NCBI RefSeq assembly: GCF_012933465.1 | Contig: NZ_JABBND010000025.1 | Coordinates: forward strand, 1-64,000 | DNA length: 64,000 bases | Direction of reading: 5' to 3' | Source: Actinomycetospora sp. TBRC 11914 | Lineage (GTDB): Bacteria; Actinomycetota; Actinomycetes; Mycobacteriales; Pseudonocardiaceae | Part shown: in pieces, positions 15,789-24,027 of the stretch | Position numbering within the stretch: position 1 is the stretch's first letter | Layout: the number at the start of each line of letters is the position of its first letter | The notes under the pieces: generated by a model | Database searches by the model: none | Told to the model about the DNA's origin: nothing | Seen by the model: only the letters and a program-made list of their open reading frames with translations | Program-made: the position numbers and the translations under genes

Positions 15789-16852
15789 CCGGCACGGACA
15801 CCGTCGTCGAGGTCCTCGGGACCGAGCAGCACGCGTGCTGGGCCGAGCGGGTCCTGCCGCCGGTCGAGCAGCTCGCCGGGTGGCTGTGGTCGGTGCCGGT
15901 GCCCATCCCGGACAACCCGCTGCGCTACACGTCGAGCTACGTCCTGCTCGGCGACGACGGGCCGGTGGTCGTCGACCCGGGCTGGGACAGCCCGGACGGG
16001 TGGACCGCGCTCACGGCCGGGCTCGCCGCCGCCGGGACCACGGCCGGTGAGGTCGCGGGCATCGTCGTCACCCACGTCCACGCGGACCACCACGGGCTGT
16101 CCTGGCGGTTGCGGGAGCAGTCCGGGGCGTGGGTGGCGATGCACCCGGCCGAGCGCGACACCCTCCCGCAGCGCACGCGCACCGCGGATCCCACCGAGCG
16201 TCGCCGGGCCGTCGAGCGCTGGTTGGCCCGCAGCGGCGCGCCGGCGGCCGACGCCGCGGAGCTGCTGGCGCCGTTGCGCGGTGACCAGGACCCGGGCGGG
16301 ATGGCGGAGCCCGACGTCCTGCTCGACGACGGCGACCTCGTCCCGGTCCGCGGCCGGACCGTACGGGCACTGTGGACCCCGGGGCACACGCCCGGCCACC
16401 TGTGTCTACGCGACGAGGACGCCCGGCTGCTGCTCACCGGGGACCACGTGCTGCCCCGGATCACCCCGAACATCGGGCTCGCCCCGGAGACCGAGCGGCC
16501 GGCGCTGGCGGACTTCCTGACCTCGTTGCGGCGGGTGGCGGCCTTCGACGACCACGACGTGCTGCCGGCCCACGAGTGGCGGTTCCGGGGGCTGGCGGCG
16601 CGGACGGCGCAGCTGGTCGAGCACCACGAGCGGCGCTGCGCCGAGCTCCTCGGCGTCGTCGCCGAGCTCGGGGCGCCCACGATCTGGGCGCTCGCCGAGC
16701 ACCTCACGTGGTCCCGCCCGTGGTCGGAGGTGGGCGCGATGCGCTTCGGGGCGATCGCGGAGACCGCGGCGCACGTCGGGTACCTGGAGAGCCTGGGGCA
16801 GGTGACGCGCTCGCGCGGCGAGGACGGCGCCACGGTCGTGCGTCTCGCCTGA
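15785..16852 (+). CDS. MBL-fold metallo-hydrolase
   Basis: A 355-residue metallo-beta-lactamase-fold hydrolase. Metal motif THVHADHHG near residue 97, then TPGHTPGHLCL (third His) and GDHVLPRITP (bridging Asp). A C-terminal region of about 100 residues with LPAHEWRFRGLAART and a helical bundle resembles the LACTB2-like/winged-helix tail of glyoxalase II relatives. GTG start overlapping the thiolase-like stop by 4 nt indicates translational coupling. Hydrolysis of a thioester or phosphoester is likely; substrate unknown. Confidence 0.88.
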   Translation: MTGTDTVVEVLGTEQHACWAERVLPPVEQLAGWLWSVPVPIPDNPLRYTSSYVLLGDDGPVVVDPGWDSPDGWTALTAGLAAAGTTAGEVAGIVVTHVHADHHGLSWRLREQSGAWVAMHPAERDTLPQRTRTADPTERRRAVERWLARSGAPAADAAELLAPLRGDQDPGGMAEPDVLLDDGDLVPVRGRTVRALWTPGHTPGHLCLRDEDARLLLTGDHVLPRITPNIGLAPETERPALADFLTSLRRVAAFDDHDVLPAHEWRFRGLAARTAQLVEHHERRCAELLGVVAELGAPTIWALAEHLTWSRPWSEVGAMRFGAIAETAAHVGYLESLGQVTRSRGEDGATVVRLA

Positions 16853-16952
16853 CGAGCCCGCGGATCAGGCACGCAGCAGGGTCTCGGCCGCGCGTCTGCG
16901 TCGTGGCGGTCGGCCTGGTCCACGTCCGGCCGTCGGTGCCTAGGGTGGAGCC

Positions 16953-17129
16953 ATGACGGCGTTCGGCGGCATCTTCCGGGGTCCGAAGATCGAGGGCGTC
17001 GAGGAGTCGGACGAGAACGGACAGCGGGCCCGGGTCGTCGGGCTCGACCTCGACAGCGGTGTGGTCCGCGTGCGGGCGGCGAGGCCCGAGCCGGAGACCG
17101 ACGAGCTCCCGGAATCGCCGGCCGACTGA
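16953..17129 (+). CDS. Small 58-residue protein
   Basis: ATG preceded by TAGGGTGGAG. The product begins MTAFGGIFRGPKIEGVEESD, has a compact middle (ARVVGLDLDSGVVRVRAARP) and an acidic tail (EPETDELPESPAD). It is a low-molecular-weight acidic protein with no membrane segment. The frame shows normal high-GC third-position bias and ends shortly before the next gene. Family unknown. Confidence 0.5.
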   Translation: MTAFGGIFRGPKIEGVEESDENGQRARVVGLDLDSGVVRVRAARPEPETDELPESPAD

Positions 17130-17167
17130 CCCTGCTGTGCGGGGCGCTCCCCGACTTACCGTGGGGT

Positions 17168-17860
17168 GTGCTCCTCCAGCCGCTGGCCTCGCTGACCGAC
17201 CTCGCGCTCGGGCTGGTCACGCTCTACCTCTGGCCCCGGGTGCCCCGGGACGTCGAGGGGGCGAAGTACTGGCGCGCGGCGTTCGCCTGGACGGCGGTGA
17301 CCGCGCTGATCGGGGCGGTCTACCACGGCTTCCTCGTCGGCGATCCCCGCTGGGGCCAGGTCACCTGGGCTGTCATGAGCATCATGGTCGTCGTCGTCAT
17401 GTCCTACCTGCTGGCGGCGACCGTGGTGCAGGTCCTCGGGCCGACCCGCGCCATCGTCTTCTGGCCGCTGCGCCTCATCGGGTTCATCGCGTACGCGGTC
17501 ATCGCCGTCACCGGCCACCCCAGCATCATGGCGATCATGTGGTGCGAGAGCCTGACGATGGCCTGCGTCGTCGGACTCTGGGTCTGGGCGTGGTGGCAGG
17601 GGCATCCGGCCGGGGGCGCGGTGCTCGTCGCCATCGGGGTGAGCATCGTGGGCGCGCTGTTCCGGCTCGTCCCGGGCGCGACGGACCTGCTGCGGATCGA
17701 CCCCGACTCCGCATACCACATCGGTCAGGTCGCCGGGATGGTGCTGCTGGCCCGGGCCGTCGCCCACGGGCGGCCGTCGGCGGCCGTGGTGGCCGGCGGG
17801 GCGGGCGCCGGCGAGCAGGCGGCCGACGAGGTCGGTGGCGCCGCTACCCGGCGCGACTGA
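17168..17860 (+). CDS. Polytopic membrane protein
   Basis: A 230-residue protein with about seven hydrophobic helices between residues 5 and 200 (for example PLASLTDLALGLVTLYLW, TWAVMSIMVVVVMSYLLAAT, AIVFWPLRLIGFIAYAVIAV). Two His lie at comparable positions in helices (AVYHGF and SAYHIGQVAGM), a weak resemblance to the alkaline-ceramidase-type superfamily, but the rest of that signature is not evident. GTG start. The C-terminal 30 residues are soluble, and its 3' end overlaps the convergent PLP enzyme gene by 17 nt. Confidence 0.65.
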   Translation: MLLQPLASLTDLALGLVTLYLWPRVPRDVEGAKYWRAAFAWTAVTALIGAVYHGFLVGDPRWGQVTWAVMSIMVVVVMSYLLAATVVQVLGPTRAIVFWPLRLIGFIAYAVIAVTGHPSIMAIMWCESLTMACVVGLWVWAWWQGHPAGGAVLVAIGVSIVGALFRLVPGATDLLRIDPDSAYHIGQVAGMVLLARAVAHGRPSAAVVAGGAGAGEQAADEVGGAATRRD

Positions 17861-19220
17861 CCGCGGCGATGGCGTCGGTGACGGCGGCGACCGACCGGCT
17901 GATGTCCCCCGGCGTGGTCGACCAGTTCGACACGGAGAGGCGGACGGCCGGTCGGCCGTGCCACGTCGTGCCGCCGACCCAGCAGGTGCCGTCCCGCTGC
18001 ACGTGGTCGACGACGGCGGCCGTGTCGGCGTCCTCGACGCGGAACAGGACCTGGTTCAGCACGACGTCGTTGAGCACCCGGACCTGCGGGCAGCGGGCGA
18101 GCTCGTCGGCGGCCTGGCGGGCCAGGGCGCAGCACCGGTCGACCAGCTCGGCCACCCCGTGCCGGCCCAGCGCACGGAGCGCCGCGTACACCGGGAGGGC
18201 CCGCGCCCGCCGCGACGACTCCGGGGTGAGGGCGGACGGGTCACGGCCGCCGACGGCGAGGTAGGAGGCGGTCACGCTGAGGGCCGCCACGGCGGCCGCC
18301 GGATCGCGGACGATCGCGAGCCCGCAGTCGTAGGGCACGTTGAGCCACTTGTGGGCGTCGACCGCCCACGAGTCGGCGCGCTCGACCCCGGCCAGCAGGG
18401 GCCGGCGCCCGGGACTGGCCGCCGCCCACAGGCCGAACGCACCGTCGACGTGCAGCCACGCCCGCTCCCGGGCACTGACGACGTCGGCGATCGCGTCGAG
18501 CGGATCCACAGCGCCCGTGTTGACCTCCCCGGCCTGGGCGCACACCAGCACGGGGCCCTCGACCTCGACGAGCGCCGCCGCCAGGGCGTCCGGCCGCATC
18601 CGGCCCTGGTCGTCGGCGGGCACGCGCCGCGCGCGTCGCGCACCGAAGCCCAGCAGCCGCAGCGCCTGGACCGCCGTCGCGTGGACGTGGTCCCCGACCA
18701 GCACCGTCGGGACCGGTGCCCCCGCGAGCCCGTCGGCCTCGACGTCCCACCCCTCCCCGGCCAGCAGGGCGTGCCGTGCCGCCGCCAGGCAGGAGAAGTT
18801 GGCCATCTGCCCGCCGGTCACGAACCCCACCGACGCGCCGGCCGGCAGCCCCAGGAGCTCGAGCACCCACGCCGCGGCGACCTGCTCGACCGCCGCGACC
18901 GCGGGGGACAGCACGGCGACGGCGGGGTTCTGGTCGAACGCCGACACCAGCCAGTCCGTCGCCAGGGCCGCGGGGAGCGTGCCGCCGGTGACGAAGCCGA
19001 AGTAGCGCGGGCCGCTCGTCGCCACCAGGCCCGGTTCCAGCGCGGCGACCAGCCGGTCGAGTACCGCCACGGGGTCGGCGCCGTCGTCGGGCAGCGTCGG
19101 GTCCAGGCGGTCGCGCAGCGCCTGCGGCTCGACGGGCACGCCGACCGGTCGCTCGGGCAGGGATCGCAACCACGAGCCGGCCAGCTCGGCCGCCCGGTGC
19201 AGGACGTCGTCGTGCCCCAT
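17844..19220 (-). CDS. PLP-dependent (group II) decarboxylase
   Basis: A 458-residue fold-type I PLP enzyme of the aromatic-amino-acid/glutamate decarboxylase family. Visible landmarks: GPRYFGFVTGGTLPAALA near residue 70, GFVTGGQMANFSCLAAARHA (phosphate-binding), HVDGAFGLWAA (PLP-pyridine Asp) and the Schiff-base lysine in WAVDAHKWLNVPYDCG at about residue 291. Length is slightly shorter than typical DDC enzymes. Predicted cytoplasmic decarboxylase of an amino acid; the substrate cannot be inferred. ATG at 19220. No cofactor or transport partner is adjacent. Confidence 0.87.
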   Translation of the reverse strand: MGHDDVLHRAAELAGSWLRSLPERPVGVPVEPQALRDRLDPTLPDDGADPVAVLDRLVAALEPGLVATSGPRYFGFVTGGTLPAALATDWLVSAFDQNPAVAVLSPAVAAVEQVAAAWVLELLGLPAGASVGFVTGGQMANFSCLAAARHALLAGEGWDVEADGLAGAPVPTVLVGDHVHATAVQALRLLGFGARRARRVPADDQGRMRPDALAAALVEVEGPVLVCAQAGEVNTGAVDPLDAIADVVSARERAWLHVDGAFGLWAAASPGRRPLLAGVERADSWAVDAHKWLNVPYDCGLAIVRDPAAAVAALSVTASYLAVGGRDPSALTPESSRRARALPVYAALRALGRHGVAELVDRCCALARQAADELARCPQVRVLNDVVLNQVLFRVEDADTAAVVDHVQRDGTCWVGGTTWHGRPAVRLSVSNWSTTPGDISRSVAAVTDAIAAVSRAG

Positions 19221-19443
19221 CGCCGTGACGGTAGCCGCGGCGTGACGGTGCGGCCACGGTCCGGAAGTCCGGGCCGGGAGGGTAGGCCGTTCGTGAGGGC
19301 GAACGAGCCGAACCGACTACAGACCGCAGCGCCCACCCCGGCCTAGCGTCGTCCACGGGGGAACCACGTGCGTGCGATCCACGGCACGGAGAGCGCCCCC
19401 GGTCCGGCGGCCAGGCGCTGCCGGGGAAGGTGAGGGGATCGTC

Positions 19444-20058
19444 ATGTGGGTCATTCCTCCGCTCCTGCCAGGGGCGAGCCGTGCCGACCGGGACTGGCAC
19501 CGTCGCGAGGTGGCGGCCACCGAGCGCGAGATCAAGGACATCTGGACCAACGTCTGCCTGGTCACGCACCTCGCCCAGGTAATCCCGCCGCCCGGCGCCA
19601 TCCTCCAGGCGCCGCTGGTCGGCACGATCACCCTCGACTCCGTCCCCGCCCGCTTCTCGGTGAAGCTGCGGCCCGGGCAGCTCCCGATCGACTTCGCGAA
19701 GCGGACCGCCCGCTTCGCGGCCGCCTTCGGGGTCCCCGCCGTCGAGGTCGCCACGCTGACCCAGGACAACCAGTGGATCTCCATCCGGCTGATGGAGCCG
19801 GTGTGGATCGAGTGGCCCGACGAGTACGTCCTCGACACGGCGGCCCTCGACGAGCCCGTCCCGCCGCTCGCGGCCACGGTCGCCGGCGACGACGGCCGGC
19901 TGCCGGCCGGCGCGACGAGCGCCGCGCCCGGCCGGCACCGTGCGACGGAGCCGGGCGCTGCGCCGTCGACGGAACCCCGGCCCACCACCCCGCTCGGCAG
20001 CGTGCTGCGGTTCCTCGGCGACTTCTGGCGCCTGCCGGACGCGAGCACGACGCCGTGA
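19444..20058 (+). CDS. Orphan FtsK/TraSA N-terminal-domain-like protein
   Basis: A 204-residue protein. Residues 15-115 (HLAQVIPPPGAILQAPLVGT, ARFSVKLRPGQLPIDFAKRT, ARFAAAFGVPAVEVATLT) resemble the domain preceding the ATPase in actinomycete FtsK/SpoIIIE-type plasmid and ICE transfer proteins (TraB/TraSA). There is no Walker A motif: the second half is a low-complexity Ala/Pro linker ending in a short helix, GSVLRFLGDFWRLP. ATG at 19444 with GGTGAGGGG upstream. It may be a relic of an integrated element or a free-standing adaptor; no other transfer gene is nearby. Confidence 0.5.
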   Translation: MWVIPPLLPGASRADRDWHRREVAATEREIKDIWTNVCLVTHLAQVIPPPGAILQAPLVGTITLDSVPARFSVKLRPGQLPIDFAKRTARFAAAFGVPAVEVATLTQDNQWISIRLMEPVWIEWPDEYVLDTAALDEPVPPLAATVAGDDGRLPAGATSAAPGRHRATEPGAAPSTEPRPTTPLGSVLRFLGDFWRLPDASTTP

Positions 20059-20172
20059 GCCGCTGAACGCGGGGGTCTGCCCCCGCGCCCTCGGGGGCGC
20101 GCCCCATCCCGCCCCGCCCGGCCTCCGGGCACCGTCGTCACCACACGACGACGGGCCCGGAGGGAGGGCGCG

Positions 20173-20412
20173 ATGGACACGACGAGGAGCCCCGGGAGGC
20201 CCGAGCCGGTCCCGGTCCTGCTGCCGCGGCGCCGCTCGCCGGAGTCCTGGGCGGTCAGCTGCGCGGCGTGCGGCCTGACCGTCGGCGCGCGCCGCTGCGC
20301 GGCCTGCGGGCGGGGTGTCTGCCTGCCGACGCGCTGCCCCGGGTGCGGGAGCGGGCTGCGGGGCCGGCGGGGGTGCTCCGATTGCGGGGCACCCGGGCCG
20401 ACCACGCCGTGA
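20173..20412 (+). CDS. Small double zinc-ribbon-like protein
   Basis: A 79-residue Arg-rich protein with many CxxC-type pairs: SCAACGLT, CAACGRG, a lone Cys before LPTRCPGCGSG, and CSDCGAP. Spacing fits two small treble-clef or ribbon knuckles that would bind zinc. GGAGGGAGGG precedes the ATG. No enzymatic domain. Probably a protein- or nucleic-acid-binding factor; function unknown. Confidence 0.65.
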   Translation: MDTTRSPGRPEPVPVLLPRRRSPESWAVSCAACGLTVGARRCAACGRGVCLPTRCPGCGSGLRGRRGCSDCGAPGPTTP

Positions 20413-20424
20413 CGCGCCGGGCCC

Positions 20425-21258
20425 TCACAGCTCGAGCGCCCCGGCCAGGGACGTGAGCGCGGGGATGTAGTCGCCCGGGTCGCCGACGAGGACCTGGGCG
20501 CACACGTGGTCCGCGCCCGCGTCGAGGTGGGCGGTGAGGCCGGCGGCGACGGTGGCCGGGTCCCCGTGGACCGCGAGCGCGTCGACCAGGGCGTCCGACG
20601 CGGTGTCGAGGTCCTCCTCGGTGAAACCGGTCCGCAGGAGGTTGTTCCGGTAGTTGGTGAGCTTCAGGTAGGGGTTGCGCACCTTCTCGCGCCCGATCGC
20701 GCGCGCCCGCTCGACGTCGGTGTCGACCACGACCTTCTGCTCCGGCGCCAGCAGCGGGCCGGCGCCGAGGATCTCCCGCGCGCCGCGGGTGTGCGTCGGC
20801 GTCGTCAGGTACGGGTGCGCGCCAGCCGTGCGGTCCCGCGCGACGGCGAGGACCTTCGGTCCCAGCGCGGCGAGGGCGCGGCCCTCGACCGGCACCCCGC
20901 CGGCGTCGAGCTCGTCGAGGTACTCGACGATCGTGGCGTAGGGCTTCCGGTACTGCCCGACCGCCTCCGGGTGCCCGATCCCGACGCCGAGCAGGAACCG
21001 GTCGGGGTAGCGCTCGGCGATCCGCCGGTAGGACGTCGCGACCTCGGCCGCCGGCGATGCCCACATGTTGACGATGCCCGTGGCCACCACGAGGCGGTCG
21101 GTCGCGGCGAGGAGCGACTCGGCGTGCTCCAGGTCCGCCGGCGGGCTGCCGCCGAGCCAGACGGCGCCGTACCCCAGCCGCTCGATCGTCGCCACGAGCT
21201 CCGGGGACAGTTCCGTCCCCCGCGCGAACACCCCGTACCGACCCGGTGCCACCGTCAT
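20425..21258 (-). CDS. LLM-class F420-dependent oxidoreductase
   Basis: A 277-residue luciferase-like TIM-barrel protein. Typical segments: LGYGAVWLGGSPPADLEHAE, ATGIVNMWASPAAEVATSYR, ERYPDRFLLGVGIGHPEAVG and LDAGADHVCAQVLVGDPGDY. This matches the mycobacterial F420-dependent LLM subfamily, which uses reduced coenzyme F420 for hydride transfer. ATG at 21258. It is single, convergent with the zinc-ribbon gene and divergent from arr. Substrate not predictable. Confidence 0.85.
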   Translation of the reverse strand: MTVAPGRYGVFARGTELSPELVATIERLGYGAVWLGGSPPADLEHAESLLAATDRLVVATGIVNMWASPAAEVATSYRRIAERYPDRFLLGVGIGHPEAVGQYRKPYATIVEYLDELDAGGVPVEGRALAALGPKVLAVARDRTAGAHPYLTTPTHTRGAREILGAGPLLAPEQKVVVDTDVERARAIGREKVRNPYLKLTNYRNNLLRTGFTEEDLDTASDALVDALAVHGDPATVAAGLTAHLDAGADHVCAQVLVGDPGDYIPALTSLAGALEL

Positions 21259-21393
21259 GAGCGCCTCCGTCGTCCCGCCGGCTGTCTCCTCGCCGGCTCC
21301 TCTGTCCCGGCCAACCCGCTCGTCCCGGGCCGCATTCCGGCCCGTGAGGGCTCGTCCGTCCCGCGGCGCGGCGCACTCTCGACGAACGTGACG

Positions 21394-21522
21394 ATGTCGG
21401 ACAGGAGATGGGTGACGACGCCGCCCTCGTCGCGAACGAGATCCCGCCGGAGCCGGGTCGTGGATGCCATCCTGGAAGGCCTGCCGGAGCTGCTCTCCCG
21501 AGAGGGTCACGACGAGTCATGA
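21394..21522 (+). CDS. Possible 42-residue ORF coupled to arr
   Basis: Short ORF beginning MSDRRWVTTPPSSRTRSRRS and ending VVDAILEGLPELLSREGHDES. Its TGA overlaps the ATG of arr in ATGA, which suggests a translationally coupled leader ORF. No strong ribosome site is visible, and an antisense frame is also open, so this is tentative. If real, it could set arr expression. Confidence 0.3.
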   Translation: MSDRRWVTTPPSSRTRSRRSRVVDAILEGLPELLSREGHDES

Positions 21523-21944
21523 CCGGGCCGACGCCCTTTGAGGTCCACGAGTCGGGGTCGTTGCTGCACGGGACGAAGGCGGACCTGCGGGTCGGCGACC
21601 TGCTCGTCCCGGGCCGCCTGTCGAACTTCGAGGCCGGCCGGGTGATGAACCACGTCTACGTCACGGAGACGCTGGACGCCGCGGCGTGGGCGGCCGAGCT
21701 CGCCCTCGGCGACGGACCCGGGCGCATCTACCTCGTCGAGCCGACCGGGCCGATCGAGGACGATCCGAACGTCACCGACAAGAAGCTCCCCGGCAACCCC
21801 ACCCGCTCCTTCCGTACCCGGGAGCCGGTGCGCATCGTCGGGGAGCTGGAGGGCTGGGTCGGCCACACGCCGGAGCAGTTGGCGGCGATGCTGGAGGGCC
21901 TCGCCGACCTGCGGCGCCGCGGGGCCGCCGTCATCTACGACTGA
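21519..21944 (+). CDS. arr: Rifampin ADP-ribosyltransferase (Arr)
   Basis: A 141-residue protein closely matching the Arr family, which ADP-ribosylates the C23 hydroxyl of rifamycins using NAD+ and confers rifampin resistance. Family landmarks: LLHGTKADLRVGDLLVPG near residue 15, NHVYVTETLDAAAWAAELA, RIYLVEPTGPIEDDPNVTDK and KKLPGNPTRSFRTREPVRIV. Length is normal (about 140). No divergent rifamycin genes are nearby. It may be cotranscribed with a tiny upstream ORF. Environmental actinobacteria often carry it chromosomally. Confidence 0.92.
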   Translation: MTGPTPFEVHESGSLLHGTKADLRVGDLLVPGRLSNFEAGRVMNHVYVTETLDAAAWAAELALGDGPGRIYLVEPTGPIEDDPNVTDKKLPGNPTRSFRTREPVRIVGELEGWVGHTPEQLAAMLEGLADLRRRGAAVIYD

Positions 21945-21963
21945 GCCGCTCCCGTCGCCTGCC

Positions 21964-22128
21964 GTGAACACCCGCGAGCAGGACCTGGCCGAGATCTACG
22001 TCGAGATGCTGAACGCCCACGAGCCCGACATGGTCGACCGGTCCGTGGCCGAGAACTACGTGAACCACAATGATTTCGTCGCCGACGGTCGCGAGGCGAA
22101 CCGGCAGTTCTGGCGTGCGTTCTTCCTC
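21964..22128 (+). pseudogene. Truncated SnoaL-like ester cyclase fragment
   Basis: The first ~55 codons read like the N-terminus of an ester cyclase/SnoaL-like polyketide-cyclase protein: EQDLAEIYVEMLNAHEPDMV, DRSVAENYVNHNDFVADGRE, ANRQFWRAFF. The frame then leaves the family and runs into unrelated, Ser/Pro/Arg-rich sequence over a hairpin and an antisense gene. A complete family member has about 130 residues, so this is a 5' remnant. GTG start. Confidence 0.7.
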
Positions 22129-22166
22129 GGGGCCTGTGCCACCGGGAGACCCGTGAGTGGAGAGAG

Positions 22167-22197
22167 CTCGGGGGCGGACCGGCGGCCCGCCCCCGAG
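22167..22197. terminator. Bidirectional hairpin terminator
   Basis: Perfect 10-bp stem CTCGGGGGCG / CGCCCCCGAG with an 11-nt loop. It lies between the plus-strand arr/cyclase remnant and the minus-strand Cys/His-rich gene that ends 17 bp away, so it probably terminates both. No T-run is present, as usual in high-GC Actinobacteria. Confidence 0.6.
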
Positions 22198-22213
22198 TCA
22201 CCCGGCCGTCAGA

Positions 22214-22357
22214 TCAGTCGTCGCAGTGCGACTTGTGCTTCGGCTTGCACTCCTTCGGGGCGCAACAGTCCTGCGGCGGCTTGCACTGGTGGCAGCCACA
22301 GCCGCGGTGGTGGTGGTGCTTGTGGCGGGGCGGCGCGCAGAGGTCCAGCAGTCCCAT
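22214..22357 (-). CDS. Cys/His-rich metal-binding microprotein
   Basis: A 47-residue ORF starting MGLLDLCAPPRHKHHHHRGC and ending PKHKSHCDD, with 8 Cys and 8 His. GAGAGGA lies a few bases before the ATG. The cluster HKHHHH, then CGC, HQC, DCC and ECK motifs resemble metallothionein-like or metal-chaperone peptides rather than a folded enzyme. It is isolated in a non-coding pocket between arr and the HNH gene and faces a terminator. Zn, Cu or Ni binding is the obvious inference; no metal regulator is seen nearby. Confidence 0.7.
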   Translation of the reverse strand: MGLLDLCAPPRHKHHHHRGCGCHQCKPPQDCCAPKECKPKHKSHCDD

Positions 22358-22713
22358 CGGTGTGTCCTCTCGATCTCCGGGTCGAACCCTCGTCTCGGGG
22401 GCTCGGGGTTTGGTCGCGGAGACGATGTCGCCGCGTCCGTGATCCAGGTATCTCCGGTTCGTGATCTGTCGTTACCTGCCCGACGTAAGTTGCGTCGAAC
22501 AGATGTGGTCGCTGAGCCGATCGGCGGCTACAGATTCCTGGAGAACCGGTCAAAACAATACGAATGGCCACGTACGTGCGAATTGTCCTATTCGGGCGCG
22601 GGGCGGGTCATCCGCTCTCGGCGACGGTCTCCTGCGCCGTCCGTTCCGGCGGTCCAGCGCCGCACGGTTCTCGAACAGTGATGGTCCTCGCGGGACCTCG
22701 ACCAACCAGGGTC
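22358..22713. other. 356-bp gap with lower G+C, no gene
   Basis: Between the Cys/His-rich microprotein and the 3' end of the HNH gene. Base composition is visibly less GC-rich around 22480-22600. Short plus-strand frames exist but lack ribosome sites. It should contain the promoter of the microprotein on the minus strand; no motif is convincing. Confidence 0.4.
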
Positions 22714-24027
22714 TCAAGGTCCGGCTCGGCTGGTGTATGTGTGGCCGGTCGGGGTGGTGGTGCGCACGGTGTGGGGGTGCTGGCCGTGCCCGTCGTGGAC
22801 GGTCTCGACGGTCCAGTCGGGCATCTCGCGGGTGTAGTTGCCGCGGGCGCAGACCCCGCGGCCGTTGGCGAGGCTGGCGGGGCCGCCGGCGCGGGACTGG
22901 ACGATGTGGTCGTGGTGCCTGATCGGGGCATCACAGAACGGTTCCCGGCAGCGGCCGTGGTCGCGGAGGTCGATCAGCCGGGCGAGGAACCCGTCGAAGC
23001 GCCGCTTCTGGGGGTCACCGCCGAGCAGGCCGCCGTGGCCGGGGTGGGCGAACAGCCGCCGCCACCACCGCTTGCCCTGCGTGGAGCGCAGCAGGTCGCG
23101 CACGATCCCGGCGGGTAGCGGCCCGTGGCCGACCAGCTCACCGGGGGTGGGGCTGTCGGGGTCGGTCAGGGCGTCGAGGGGCAGCACGATCCCGACCTCG
23201 ACATCCACGTCCTCGGCGCGGGCCTGCCCGGTCACCCGCTCCACGAGGGTGTCAGCCATGACCTGGTCGCGGCTGCGACCGCCGGTGTCACCCGTGGCGA
23301 TCAACCCGTCAGCGTGGCGGCGCAGCGCGGCCAGGCAGGCCACGCCTTGTTCGACCGGCAGCAGCGCCGAGAGGACGCTCATGGTGTCCGGGGCGGGGCG
23401 CACCGTGACCCGCCGGTCCTTCCGCGCGGTGCGGCCGCGCTGGGTGTAGCCGGCGGGGTCGGTCTCGTAGGCGGTCTTCTTCACCGTCGCTTCGGCCCGG
23501 CGGAATGCCAGCTCGTCGAGGCGAGCGTCTCCGAGTTCCTTGTCCACCGCACGCCGTGCCGCCGCGTCGAGGTGGCTGGTCTGGGCGACCACGGTCTCGG
23601 CCAGCCGCTCACTGATCCGCCCCGCCGCCAGCAGCCGCCGGGTCTCGGGCAGGTCGGCGGCCAGGGCGCGCGCGATGCTCAGGCGCCGCGAGCCCTGCCA
23701 GGACGAGACGTGGGCGGCGAGGGCGATCTGGTCGGCGATGCCCTTGCCCAGCTTCTCCGGGTCCAACTGCCCGGCGGCGACCAGCTGGGCCTGCGCTTCG
23801 ACCTGGGCACGTCCGAAGGCGACCATGGCGGTGTGCTGGGCCGCGGCGAGCGCGGCGCGCATCTGTTCCAGCACCGCGACCCGGTCGATCAGGGCGGCGC
23901 CACCGTCGCCGCCACGCTCGCCGTCACCGGTCGGGTCGGTGGGGGCCTGCGCGAGTTCGCCGAGGCGGGCGAGCATCGCGGCCAGCTCGTCGCTGACCGC
24001 ATCACCCACTGCCTCGTTCGAACTCAT
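22714..24027 (-). CDS. 13E12-family protein: DUF222 plus HNH nuclease domain
   Basis: A 437-residue protein of the 13E12 repeat family that is abundant in mycobacteria and relatives. The N-terminal DUF222 part is helical (ALIDRVAVLEQMRAALAAAQ; IADQIALAAHVSSWQGSRRL). The C-terminus has an HNH-type site: CREPFCDAPIRHHDHIVQSR, then GGPASLANGRGVCARGNYTR. The function is unproven; these genes multiply like selfish elements and are thought to be endonucleases. No flanking repeats are evident. Start at ATG 24027. Confidence 0.9.
   Translation of the reverse strand: MSSNEAVGDAVSDELAAMLARLGELAQAPTDPTGDGERGGDGGAALIDRVAVLEQMRAALAAAQHTAMVAFGRAQVEAQAQLVAAGQLDPEKLGKGIADQIALAAHVSSWQGSRRLSIARALAADLPETRRLLAAGRISERLAETVVAQTSHLDAAARRAVDKELGDARLDELAFRRAEATVKKTAYETDPAGYTQRGRTARKDRRVTVRPAPDTMSVLSALLPVEQGVACLAALRRHADGLIATGDTGGRSRDQVMADTLVERVTGQARAEDVDVEVGIVLPLDALTDPDSPTPGELVGHGPLPAGIVRDLLRSTQGKRWWRRLFAHPGHGGLLGGDPQKRRFDGFLARLIDLRDHGRCREPFCDAPIRHHDHIVQSRAGGPASLANGRGVCARGNYTREMPDWTVETVHDGHGQHPHTVRTTTPTGHTYTSRAGP

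Noticed and set aside
21255-21470. Minus-strand 71-residue frame opposite the arr leader
   Set aside because: No ribosome site and overlaps the arr control region; evidence for coding is weaker than for the plus-strand ORF, which is itself only tentative.
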